A stretch of 64,000 nucleotides of DNA from positions 164,776 to 228,775 of the forward strand of contig DATGLG010000041.1 of NCBI GenBank assembly GCA_035294245.1. The letters are read 5' to 3'. Under the pieces are notes generated by a model. That model saw nothing but the letters and a program-made list of their open reading frames with translations. It did not search any database and was not told the origin of the DNA. This document shows positions 47,986-56,168 of the stretch, in pieces (positions within the stretch are counted from its first letter, which is position 1; the number at the start of each line of letters is the position of its first letter). This DNA is from DATGLG01 sp035294245 (GTDB lineage Bacteria > Pseudomonadota > Alphaproteobacteria > JACZXZ01). Position numbers and translations under genes: made by a program.

Positions 47986-50900
47986 TTGGCGGAAAAGCTG
48001 CGAGGGGGGGTCGGGGAGCGGGCGGCGCCGCTGGTGACGGAGCGGCGGGCGCTCGTCGCCGTGCCGCAGGACGAGAGTGCCGCCGCTGCGGGAGCGCGCC
48101 GCCAGGACGCCATGCTCCTCGCCATCGGCGTCGTCGTCACGGTCGCGTGGCTCGTCCTCGCCGTCGCCTATATCTCGGCGCAGATCGGCTGGTCGCAGCT
48201 CCCCGAGTTCCTGCCCCACGAGCTCGGCGCCATGCTCGCCGGCATCTTCGCGCCGCTCGCCTTCCTCTGGCTCATGCTCGCCTATCTCGCGCGCGGGCGG
48301 GAATACCGCCGCGAGGCGCGCGCGCTCGCCGCCTATTTCCAGGAGCTCATCTATCCCGCCGAGGGGGCGGCGGCGCGGGTGCGCGAGATCACCGGCGCGC
48401 TGCGCGCCCAGGCCCAGGACCTGAACGAGGCGACCGAGCGCGCGGCGAGCCAGGCCCTCGAGCTGCGCGAGACCTTGAGCGCGCAGAACCGCGAGCTCTT
48501 CGCGACGGCAAGCGCCGTGGCCGCGCGCGCTGCCGAGCTGCGCGAGGCGCTGCGCAACGACGCGCGCGAGATGGGCGAGCTCGCCGAGCGCCTCGGCTTC
48601 GGCGCGCAGAAGATCGAGCAGACCCTCGCGCGCGAGCGGAACGGCATCACCGGCGTGGTGGGCGAGGCGGAGGCGCGGCTCGACGCGCTCAAGGCGCTGC
48701 TCGACCGCCAGGCGGCCCTCCTCGCCGACGCCTCGGCGCGCGCCGCCCAGGACGCGGCGGCGCTCGAGCAGGCGATGAACCGCAACACCGAGGCCCTCGC
48801 GACCGCGGTCGCCCGTGCGGCGAGCCAGGCCGCCGCCATCGACGAGCGGCTGATGACTGGCCGGCTCAGCCTGGACGAGGCCGGGTCGCGCGCGGTCGAG
48901 CGCGCCGGGGCCATCGGCGGGCTCCTGCGCGAGCGCGCCGAGGAGCTGACACGCCTCGCCGAGCGCACCGGCAGCACGGCCGTCGCGGCCGGCCAGACCC
49001 TCGCGGCCCAGGTCAAGGAGATGGCGGAGCTGAGCGGCCGCGCGCGGGCGGAGGCGGAAGGCCTGCGCGAGAATTTCGCGGGGCAGACGCGGCTCTTGGG
49101 CGAGGTGACGACGGCGCTGGCCGCGCGCGCCAAGGAGGTCGAGGGGCTGGTGAGCCGCCAGGCCGAGCGCCTGGGCCGGGCCTCGGAGGAAAGCGGCGCG
49201 CGCGCTGCGGAGATCGAGAGCGCCCTCGGCAAGCAGAGCGAGGCGCTCGCCGCGGCGACGGCGCGCGCCGCCGCGGAAGCGCAAAATCTCAAGGAGAGCA
49301 TGGCAGAGAGCGCCACCTCCCTCGCCGGCGCCGCCGCGCAGGCCGGGGAGCAGGCGCGGGAGATCGCGACACATGTCGAGGCCGGCCGCACGGCCCTCGA
49401 GCGCTCAACGGCCGAGGCCGCGGCCCAGGCGCGGGAGATGGGCGAGCTTTTGCGCGAGCGCGCCGAGCGTCTCGTCGCGGCCGCGGCCGAGGCCGCCGCG
49501 ACTTTGGATGCGTCCGGGCTCGGAGTCGACGGCCGCGCCGCCCTCATTGCCGAGACGGGCGAGCGCCTCGCGGGGCAGGTCGAGCGCATCGACGCCACCC
49601 TCGATGCGCGCCTCGCCATTCTCGATCGGGTGGCCGAGGCCCTCGTCACCCGCGCCCGGGAGGTCGAGGGGCTCGTGGCCCAGCAGGCGGAGCGGCTGGA
49701 CCGCACCTCCCAGGCGACGAGCGCGCGGGCGAGCGAGATCGAGGGCGCCCTCGGCAAGCAGACGGAGGCGCTCACCGCGGCGACGGCGCGTGCGGCCGCG
49801 GAGGCGTCGAGCCTCGAAGGCAGCATGGCGAGGACCGCGGCGGCCTTGGACAGCGCCGCGCAGCAGGCGGCCGAGCATTCGCGCGAGATCGCGCTCCGCG
49901 TCGAGCAGGGCCGCGCCAGCCTCGTGCATTCGACGGCGCAGGCGGCGGAGCAGGCGCGGGAGATGGGCGAGCTTCTGCGCGAGCGCGCCGAGCGCCTCGT
50001 CGCGGCGGCCGCGCGCGCCGCCGAGGCCCTGGAGACCACCGGGGGCGGCCTTGATCGCCGCACGGCCGCCATCGCCGAGACCGGGGACCGCCTTGCGGGC
50101 CAGGTCGAGCGCATCGACGCCACCCTCGACGCGCGCCTCGGCGCCGTCGACGCGGTGACCGAGGCCCTGGTCGCCCGCGCCAAGACCGTCGAGGGGCTGG
50201 TCGGCCGCCAGGCCGATCATCTCGACCGCGCCGCGCAGGCGGCGGTATCCCGCGCGGCGGAGATCGAGAGCGCGCTCAAGGGCCAGGCGGAGCTGCTGGC
50301 GACGGCGACCGCGCGGGCCGCCGCGGAGGCGACGAGCCTCAAGGACAGCATGGCGCAGAGTGCGGCGGCCCTTGGCGGCGCCGCGCAGCAGGCGGCGGAC
50401 CACTCCCGCGAGATCGCCGCGCGTATCGAGGAGGGCCGCGCCAGCTTGGTGCAGTCGACGGCACTCGCCGTCGAGCGGGCGCGGGAGACGGCGGAGCTGC
50501 TGCGCGAGCGCGCCGGCCGGCTCGTGACGGCGGCCGAGCGCGCGGCGCAGGCGCTCGAGACGAGCGGCGAGGCCGTCGATCAGCGCGCGGCGGCGATCCA
50601 GGAGACGGGGGATCACCTCCTCCACCAGGTCGACCGCATCGACGCTACCCTCGAGGCGCGGCTCGGCAGCCTCGACGAGGCGACCGCGGCCCTGGAAGCG
50701 CGCGCCCGCAGCGTCGAGACGCTGGTGGGGCGCCAGGCAGCCGAGCTCGAGCGCGCCGCCGAGGATACGGCGAGCCGCGCCGGCGCGATCGAGGCGGCGC
50801 TGCGCCAGCAGACGGAGGCCTTGGCGGCGGCGATGGCGCGGGCCGGGGAGGAGGCCGCCGGGCTCGAGGGCAGCCTCGCCAAGAGTGCCGCGGCCCTCGG

Positions 50901-53900
50901 CGAGGCGTCGCAGCAGGCGGCCGAGCAGTCGCGCGCCATCGTCATGCGGGTGGAGGACGGCCGCAGCCAGCTCGCGCGCACGACGGAGGAGGCGGCGGAG
51001 CGCGCCCGCGCCATGGGCGAGCTCTTGCGCGAGCGGGCGGACCGCCTCGTCGCCGCGGCGGCCCAGGCGGCGCAGGCCCTCGATGCGACTGGGGACGCCG
51101 TGGATCGGCGGGCCGCCGCCATCGGCGAGACGGGGGCGCGCCTCGTCGACCAGGTGGCGCATATCGATACGACCCTCGAGGCGCGCCTCGGCACGTTGGG
51201 CGAGGTCACCACGGCCCTCGTCGCGCGCGCCCATGAGGTCGAGGGCCTCGTCACCGCGCAGGCGGCACGGCTCGACCGCGCCGCGGCGGAGACGGCGTCG
51301 CGGGCGCGGGAGATCGAGAGCGGGCTCGGCGGCCAGACCACGGCGCTGCTCTCGGCGACGGCGCGCGCGGCGGCCGAGGCCGCCAATCTCGAAGGCAGCA
51401 TGGGCCGCAGCGCCGCGAGCCTCGAAGGCGCCGCGGCGCAGGCGTCGGCCCATTCGCGCGCGATCATCGTGCAGGTAGAGGCGGGGCGGAGCGAGCTCGA
51501 GCGCTCGACGACGCTCGCGGTCGAGCAGGCGCGGGAGATGGGCGAGCTTCTGCGCGAGCGCGCCGAGCGCCTCGTCGCCGCGGCGGCCCAGGCCTCCCAG
51601 GCCCTCGACGCGACGGGGCAGGCCGTCGAGCGGCGCAGCATCGAGATCGCCGCGACGGGCGACCGCCTCGTCGGCCAGGTCGACCGCCTCGACGGCACCC
51701 TCGAGGCGCGCCTGGGCGTGCTCACCAACGTGACGACGGCCCTCATTGCGCGCGCCAAGGAGATCGAGGGCCTGGTGGCGCAGCAAGCGGAGCGCCTCGA
51801 CGAGGCCTCCCATGCGACGGCGGCGCGCGCCGGCGAGATCGAGGGCGCGCTGCGCGCCCAGACCGAATCGCTCCTCGCGGCATCTGTCCGCGCGGCCGGC
51901 GAGGCGGCCGGCCTCGAAGGCAGCATGGCGCGGAGCGCCGCGGCCCTCGAAGGTGCCGCGCAAGAGGCTGCGGCCTATTCCCGCGCCATCATCGGCCAGG
52001 CGGAGGAGGGGCGCGCCGGGCTCGAGCGCGCGACGGCGCTCGCGGCGGCGCAGGCGCGCGAGATGGGAGAGCTTCTGCGCGAGCGCTCGGAGCGGCTGCT
52101 GGCCGCGGCGGAGCGGGCGTCCCAGGCCCTGGAGACGAGCGGGACGGCGCTCGGCCAGCGCGCCACCGCCATCGCCGAGACGGGGGAGCAGCTCACCGCG
52201 CGGGTCGAGCGCATCGACGCCACCCTCGAGGCGCGGCTCGGCACCATGGATTCGGTGAGCCGGGAGCTTGCCGCTCGCGCCGACCGTGCCGAGGAATCGG
52301 CGGCGCGCCAGGCGCAGCTCCTGGATGCGGCGAGCCGCGAGGCAACGGCGCGCACCGGCGCCCTCGAAGGGTCGCTCGAGCGCAGCAGCGCCCTCGTCTC
52401 GACCACGATGGCGAAGGCCGAGGGCGAGGCGGCGTCCCTCGCCACGGCGATGGAGAAGAGCGCGCAGGCGCTCGGCTCCGCGGGCGAGCGCGCCGCCGGC
52501 CATGCCCGCGAGATCGACGCGCGCATCGACGCCGTGGCGACGCGGCTCACCACGGCCTCGGAGAGCAGTGCTGCGCAGGCGCGCCACATGGCCGAGCTGT
52601 TCCAGGAGCGCGCCGGCGATCTCGTGCGCGCCGCCGACATGGCGGCGACGCGGACCGAGGCGATCGGCCGCAGCCTCGCCGCCCAGACCGCCGAGATCGA
52701 GGCGGCCGCCGGCCGCGCCGAGCGCCAGGCGGAGGCGCTGCAGGCCGATTACGCGGCGCGGGTCAAGGCCCTCGATACCCTCGCGGCGGAGCTGGCCCAG
52801 CGCTCGCGCAGCGCCGAGGAGCAGGCGGCGCTGCAGGCGAGCCTGCTGCGCCAATCGGCGGAGCAGGCGGCCAATCAGGCCCAGGCCATTGGCGAGGCCT
52901 TGCGCCGCCAGACGGGCGCCCTCGAGGGGGCGACCGAGCGCGCCGGCGCGCGTGCCGATCAGCTCGCCGCCGTCTTCCAGGGCCAGGCCGAGCGGCTCGG
53001 CGCCGCCGCCGATCACGCCGGCGAGCGGGCGCGCCAGATCGCCGAGCTGCTCGAGCGCCAGGCCGCCGATGTCAGCTCAACCTCGAGCCGCGTGGCCGAC
53101 GAGCTGCGCGCGGTCGATCGCCATCTCGCGGCGCAGACGGAAGGCTTGGGTGCCACCTCACAGCAGGTGCTGACGCAGATCGAGACCATGCGCGAATCGG
53201 TGCGCCTGCAGAGCGAGGAGCTGGCGAGCGCCGCCGAGCGCACGGCGACGCTGGCCAAGAGTGTGCGCGAGCAGCTGCGCCAGGAGACGGGCATCCTCGA
53301 CGACACCTCGGGCCGCGTCGCCGCCCAGGTCGGCGAGACGCAGCTCCGTCTCCGCGAGCTTTGCGAGAAGCTCGCCGGCGAGGCGGAGCGGGCCGTCGCG
53401 CGCACGGCCGAGTTCCAGGCGAGCCTCGAAGGCCATGTCGAGCGCTTCGTCGGCGCCACCGCCCAGGCGAGCGAGCGCAGCGAGGCCATCGGCGGGACGC
53501 TGCGCGAGCATACGCGCCTTCTCGAGGAGACGGGCGCCCGCGCCGCCGGCCAGGCCGAGGCCATCACCGGCGCCTTGCGCCAGCAGGCGAAGGACCTGGC
53601 GCAGGCGGCGGATCATGCCCAGGCCCAGGTCGAGGCCATTGGCGCGGCGCTCGCGCAGCAGGCCGGCCAGTTCGCCCAGACCTCGGACCGCGCCATGGAT
53701 CAGGCGGAGAGGATCCGCGACCGGCTGCGCGAGGAGGCGCAGGCCCTCCAGCGCGCCGCCGAGCACGTCGCCGCCCAGGCCAAGCGCGCCGAGATGTCCC
53801 TCGGCCACCAGGCGCGGGATCTCACCGCCGCCGCGACCGAGGCGGACACCATGATCGCCAAGGTCGGGCTCGCCCTGCAGCGCGAGTCGGGCGAGCTCGT

Positions 53901-55086
53901 GGCGCGCAGCGAGGAGGCGGCGCAGAAGATGGCGGGCCTGAGCGCCCAGCTCGCGAGCCAGTCCGCCGTGCTCTCCGGCATCAATAGCGACGCGACGGAG
54001 GAGGCGCAGGCGCTCACCACGGCACTTCGCGTGCAGGCGGAGGAGCTGCTGCGCCTGGCCGAGGGGGCCGGCGCGCGCCATCTCGAGTTGAGCGAGACGC
54101 TGCAGCGCCGCAGCGAGGAGCTGACCGGGGCCGCCGACCGCGCAAGCGAGCGCGCCGCCGCCGCCGATGCGGCCTTGCGGCAGCACGCCGAGCGCCTCGC
54201 CGAGGCCGCCGAGCGCGCCGCCGCTCTGGGCGAGGCGGCGGTCGCCGCGATCCGCGACCAATCGGGCCAGCTCCGCGGCATCTCGGGCCAGTCGGTGGGC
54301 GAGCTCCAGGCCCTCGGCGCCGCCCTGCGCCAGCAGGCGGCGGATCTTTCCGATCTCGCGCGCCGCGTCAATGACGGGCTCGGGGCGGTGCGCCAATCCC
54401 TCGACAGCCAGGGCAGCGAGCTGGCCCTCGCCTCGGCGCGCGCCACCACCCAGGTCGAGGCGGTGGGCGCCGCGCTGCGCCAGCAGAACCACGAGCTCGA
54501 CCTCGCCGCCAACCGCGCGGCCGACCGCGTCTACGACGCCCGCGAGCGCCTCGCGGAGGAGGCGCGCGACCTCGCCAAGACGGTCGACCGCATCAGCAAC
54601 GAGACGCGCGCCATCGCCGAGATGTTCCACGCGCAATCCGCCACCCTCACCGCGGCGGCGCGCGAGGCGGCGAGCCAGGCGAAGCGCATCGAGGACGGCG
54701 AGCGCAACGCGCGGCGCGACAGCTTCCTCCAAGCCTCGAAGGGCGTGCGCGACGAGCTCGGCTCGATCGCCATCGATCTCTACCGCGTGCTCGACCGCGC
54801 CCCGCCGCGCAACGCGATGCGCCGCTATCAGGAGGGCGACCGCGGCGTCTTCGCGCGCGGCATCCTCACCCTGCGCGATGCGCACCTGGTCCCGCTGATC
54901 CGTGAGAAGTATTATCAGCAGGCCGATTTCCGCGGCTATGTGAACAGCTACCTCGCCAAGTTCCAGGAGCTGCTCGACCGCGCCGACCGCAGCGATTCCG
55001 AAGGCCTGCTCTCGGCGACCTTCCTCACCTCCGACGTCGGCAAGCTCTACATGGTCCTCGCCCGCGCCGTCGGCCGGCTCAACTGA
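47986..55086 (+). CDS. Giant coiled-coil membrane protein, GPR/RgsE-like growth pole protein
   Basis: The 2,366-residue protein has two N-terminal membrane helices (about 42-64 and 80-102), then about 2,140 residues of Ala/Glu/Arg-rich alpha-helical coil, and a distinct C-terminal domain of about 120 residues (from ASKGVRDELGSIAIDLYRVL to LTSDVGKLYMVLARAVGRLN, read in part). Residues 371-1420 are six tandem units of exactly 175 residues; a seventh diverged unit follows. Size, the two helices and the long apolipoprotein-like helical core match the growth pole ring protein of Agrobacterium and RgsE of Sinorhizobium, which organise polar growth; TipN-like or other polar scaffolds are alternatives. 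TTG 47986 is the likely start, four bases after scpA, with AAGGCGG upstream. The last 12 codons are part of a 38-bp direct repeat bounding an R-M module. Confidence 0.65.
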   Translation: MAEKLRGGVGERAAPLVTERRALVAVPQDESAAAAGARRQDAMLLAIGVVVTVAWLVLAVAYISAQIGWSQLPEFLPHELGAMLAGIFAPLAFLWLMLAYLARGREYRREARALAAYFQELIYPAEGAAARVREITGALRAQAQDLNEATERAASQALELRETLSAQNRELFATASAVAARAAELREALRNDAREMGELAERLGFGAQKIEQTLARERNGITGVVGEAEARLDALKALLDRQAALLADASARAAQDAAALEQAMNRNTEALATAVARAASQAAAIDERLMTGRLSLDEAGSRAVERAGAIGGLLRERAEELTRLAERTGSTAVAAGQTLAAQVKEMAELSGRARAEAEGLRENFAGQTRLLGEVTTALAARAKEVEGLVSRQAERLGRASEESGARAAEIESALGKQSEALAAATARAAAEAQNLKESMAESATSLAGAAAQAGEQAREIATHVEAGRTALERSTAEAAAQAREMGELLRERAERLVAAAAEAAATLDASGLGVDGRAALIAETGERLAGQVERIDATLDARLAILDRVAEALVTRAREVEGLVAQQAERLDRTSQATSARASEIEGALGKQTEALTAATARAAAEASSLEGSMARTAAALDSAAQQAAEHSREIALRVEQGRASLVHSTAQAAEQAREMGELLRERAERLVAAAARAAEALETTGGGLDRRTAAIAETGDRLAGQVERIDATLDARLGAVDAVTEALVARAKTVEGLVGRQADHLDRAAQAAVSRAAEIESALKGQAELLATATARAAAEATSLKDSMAQSAAALGGAAQQAADHSREIAARIEEGRASLVQSTALAVERARETAELLRERAGRLVTAAERAAQALETSGEAVDQRAAAIQETGDHLLHQVDRIDATLEARLGSLDEATAALEARARSVETLVGRQAAELERAAEDTASRAGAIEAALRQQTEALAAAMARAGEEAAGLEGSLAKSAAALGEASQQAAEQSRAIVMRVEDGRSQLARTTEEAAERARAMGELLRERADRLVAAAAQAAQALDATGDAVDRRAAAIGETGARLVDQVAHIDTTLEARLGTLGEVTTALVARAHEVEGLVTAQAARLDRAAAETASRAREIESGLGGQTTALLSATARAAAEAANLEGSMGRSAASLEGAAAQASAHSRAIIVQVEAGRSELERSTTLAVEQAREMGELLRERAERLVAAAAQASQALDATGQAVERRSIEIAATGDRLVGQVDRLDGTLEARLGVLTNVTTALIARAKEIEGLVAQQAERLDEASHATAARAGEIEGALRAQTESLLAASVRAAGEAAGLEGSMARSAAALEGAAQEAAAYSRAIIGQAEEGRAGLERATALAAAQAREMGELLRERSERLLAAAERASQALETSGTALGQRATAIAETGEQLTARVERIDATLEARLGTMDSVSRELAARADRAEESAARQAQLLDAASREATARTGALEGSLERSSALVSTTMAKAEGEAASLATAMEKSAQALGSAGERAAGHAREIDARIDAVATRLTTASESSAAQARHMAELFQERAGDLVRAADMAATRTEAIGRSLAAQTAEIEAAAGRAERQAEALQADYAARVKALDTLAAELAQRSRSAEEQAALQASLLRQSAEQAANQAQAIGEALRRQTGALEGATERAGARADQLAAVFQGQAERLGAAADHAGERARQIAELLERQAADVSSTSSRVADELRAVDRHLAAQTEGLGATSQQVLTQIETMRESVRLQSEELASAAERTATLAKSVREQLRQETGILDDTSGRVAAQVGETQLRLRELCEKLAGEAERAVARTAEFQASLEGHVERFVGATAQASERSEAIGGTLREHTRLLEETGARAAGQAEAITGALRQQAKDLAQAADHAQAQVEAIGAALAQQAGQFAQTSDRAMDQAERIRDRLREEAQALQRAAEHVAAQAKRAEMSLGHQARDLTAAATEADTMIAKVGLALQRESGELVARSEEAAQKMAGLSAQLASQSAVLSGINSDATEEAQALTTALRVQAEELLRLAEGAGARHLELSETLQRRSEELTGAADRASERAAAADAALRQHAERLAEAAERAAALGEAAVAAIRDQSGQLRGISGQSVGELQALGAALRQQAADLSDLARRVNDGLGAVRQSLDSQGSELALASARATTQVEAVGAALRQQNHELDLAANRAADRVYDARERLAEEARDLAKTVDRISNETRAIAEMFHAQSATLTAAAREAASQAKRIEDGERNARRDSFLQASKGVRDELGSIAIDLYRVLDRAPPRNAMRRYQEGDRGVFARGILTLRDAHLVPLIREKYYQQADFRGYVNSYLAKFQELLDRADRSDSEGLLSATFLTSDVGKLYMVLARAVGRLN
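49096..52245 (+). repeat. Six tandem 525-bp coding repeats
   Basis: Unit starts are 49096, 49621, 50146, 50671, 51196 and 51721, all exactly 525 bases apart; a diverged seventh starts at 52246. Each codes 175 residues, that is 25 heptads, with shared phrases such as VEGLV..QA..LDRA, EIESAL, MGELLRERAERLVAAA and RIDATLEARLG. Units differ from each other in many positions, so they are old repeats kept in register. Confidence 0.92.
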
Positions 55087-55087
55087 G
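55050..55087 (+). repeat. 38-bp direct repeat, left copy (3' end of the giant gene)
   Basis: Begins CATGGTCCTCGCCCGC and ends GGCTCAACTGAG. It codes the last 12 residues and the stop of the giant coiled-coil gene. An identical copy is at 58217-58254; the bases outside differ at once on both sides. Confidence 0.95.
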
Positions 55088-55088
55088 C

Positions 55089-56168
55089 TCAATCCCACTC
55101 GGCGAGCGTCCTTACAACTTCGGGCTTTCCCTCATAGAGCCGGATCAGGTGATCAGGTTCTGACGCAAACCAAACGAACGAGCCCCAAGCGAGCGCATCG
55201 ACCGTCTTCCTGAATGCGGCATCGCTGCGATCGAGATAGGCGGTTGTAAACACCACATGCCTGGGCGGAAAGGCGGCGCCCTCGGCAAGCTCGATCAGCG
55301 CCTGCTTACGCTCCTTCGTCACGGGCCCGTCGGTGGCGACGACCTCGACGAAGATCAGCAATGGATGCTTGGGACCGAGGTCGGCAAGAACGATATCGGG
55401 CAAATTCTTGTCGGCCTTGATCTTGAGCCCAATCGACTTGGCGAGCTCATCATCGCGACTCACGACCTTGTTCCGGCTTTCGCTCAGGAAGACGACGCCG
55501 GGAACCTTGAGGAATCGCTGCGCAAACACCTCGATTACCGCTTTGGATATCACCGAGCTTGGACCCGGCGCCATCCGGCGCGTCTCGCCGCTCGGGAACC
55601 TCACCAGGATGTGCTCGCCGCCTGCAACCGCGCCCTTGCGGACCATTGTGATGCGCGCGAGTGCGCCGGTCGTCAGATTCTCGGCCTGCCAAGTGGCGAT
55701 CGCCTTGTCGAGTCCCTTGCCCGAGAGCTTCGGGTCGAATAGCTCAGCGAAGCCCTTCTTCAGCGCATAACGCGGTGCGGGCGATGTCGTCGCCAGTCCT
55801 CCGCGTTCGATAACAACGCCGTTGGCGATCAAGCCGGCACGAATCGTATCATCGCGGATCGACTCGCGGGTGTTCACCGCATACCAGCGGCCAGGAATTT
55901 CCCCTTTGCTGCTCTTCAGGGATTCCATTGTCCATTCGAGTCGCGCGGCCTCACCGGTTTGCGTCGCCTGCTTGTCGGTCATGCGCGTCACCTGGTCGGG
56001 TCGCATCCAGATGTCAGCATCCTCGACTGCCCCGATATAGAGCATCACGAAGACCGTTTTCGCTGCAATCTCCCAGGCGCAGTTGGCGCGGTTTGGACTC
56101 CCCTCGGGGAAAATCGTCTGCAGGCGCTTGTGGATCTCGGGTACGTTCAGCAAAGCAGGCAGCGCCAT
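55089..56168 (-). CDS. BsuBI/PstI-family type II restriction endonuclease
   Basis: A 359-residue protein. The N-terminal half looks like a helical DNA-binding part (ANCAWEIAAKTVFVMLYIGAV), the C-terminal half is a PD-(D/E)xK type nuclease with NLPDIVLADLG and LLIFVEVVATDGPVTKERKQ (about 256-288), which is the hallmark of the BsuBI/PstI family; those enzymes recognise CTGCAG, but the site here is not proven. ATG 56168 shares one base with the methylase stop (TGATG), so the methylase is translated first. The stop lies two bases past the giant gene's stop, on the other strand. Confidence 0.82.
   Translation of the reverse strand: MALPALLNVPEIHKRLQTIFPEGSPNRANCAWEIAAKTVFVMLYIGAVEDADIWMRPDQVTRMTDKQATQTGEAARLEWTMESLKSSKGEIPGRWYAVNTRESIRDDTIRAGLIANGVVIERGGLATTSPAPRYALKKGFAELFDPKLSGKGLDKAIATWQAENLTTGALARITMVRKGAVAGGEHILVRFPSGETRRMAPGPSSVISKAVIEVFAQRFLKVPGVVFLSESRNKVVSRDDELAKSIGLKIKADKNLPDIVLADLGPKHPLLIFVEVVATDGPVTKERKQALIELAEGAAFPPRHVVFTTAYLDRSDAAFRKTVDALAWGSFVWFASEPDHLIRLYEGKPEVVRTLAEWD

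Noticed and set aside
49096..52245. CRISPR or satellite array
   Set aside because: Units are long, coding, contiguous without spacers and diverged; they code coiled coil.
47986..55086. SMC ATPase or chemoreceptor as identity of the giant gene
   Set aside because: No Walker motifs, hinge or receptor signalling tip; two N-terminal helices and a novel C-terminal cap instead.
49405..55098. Minus-strand open frames of 1,203 and 646 codons opposite the giant coiled-coil gene
   Set aside because: They copy the 525-bp repeat in antisense and have no own start signals or domains; they are shadows of the repetitive gene.
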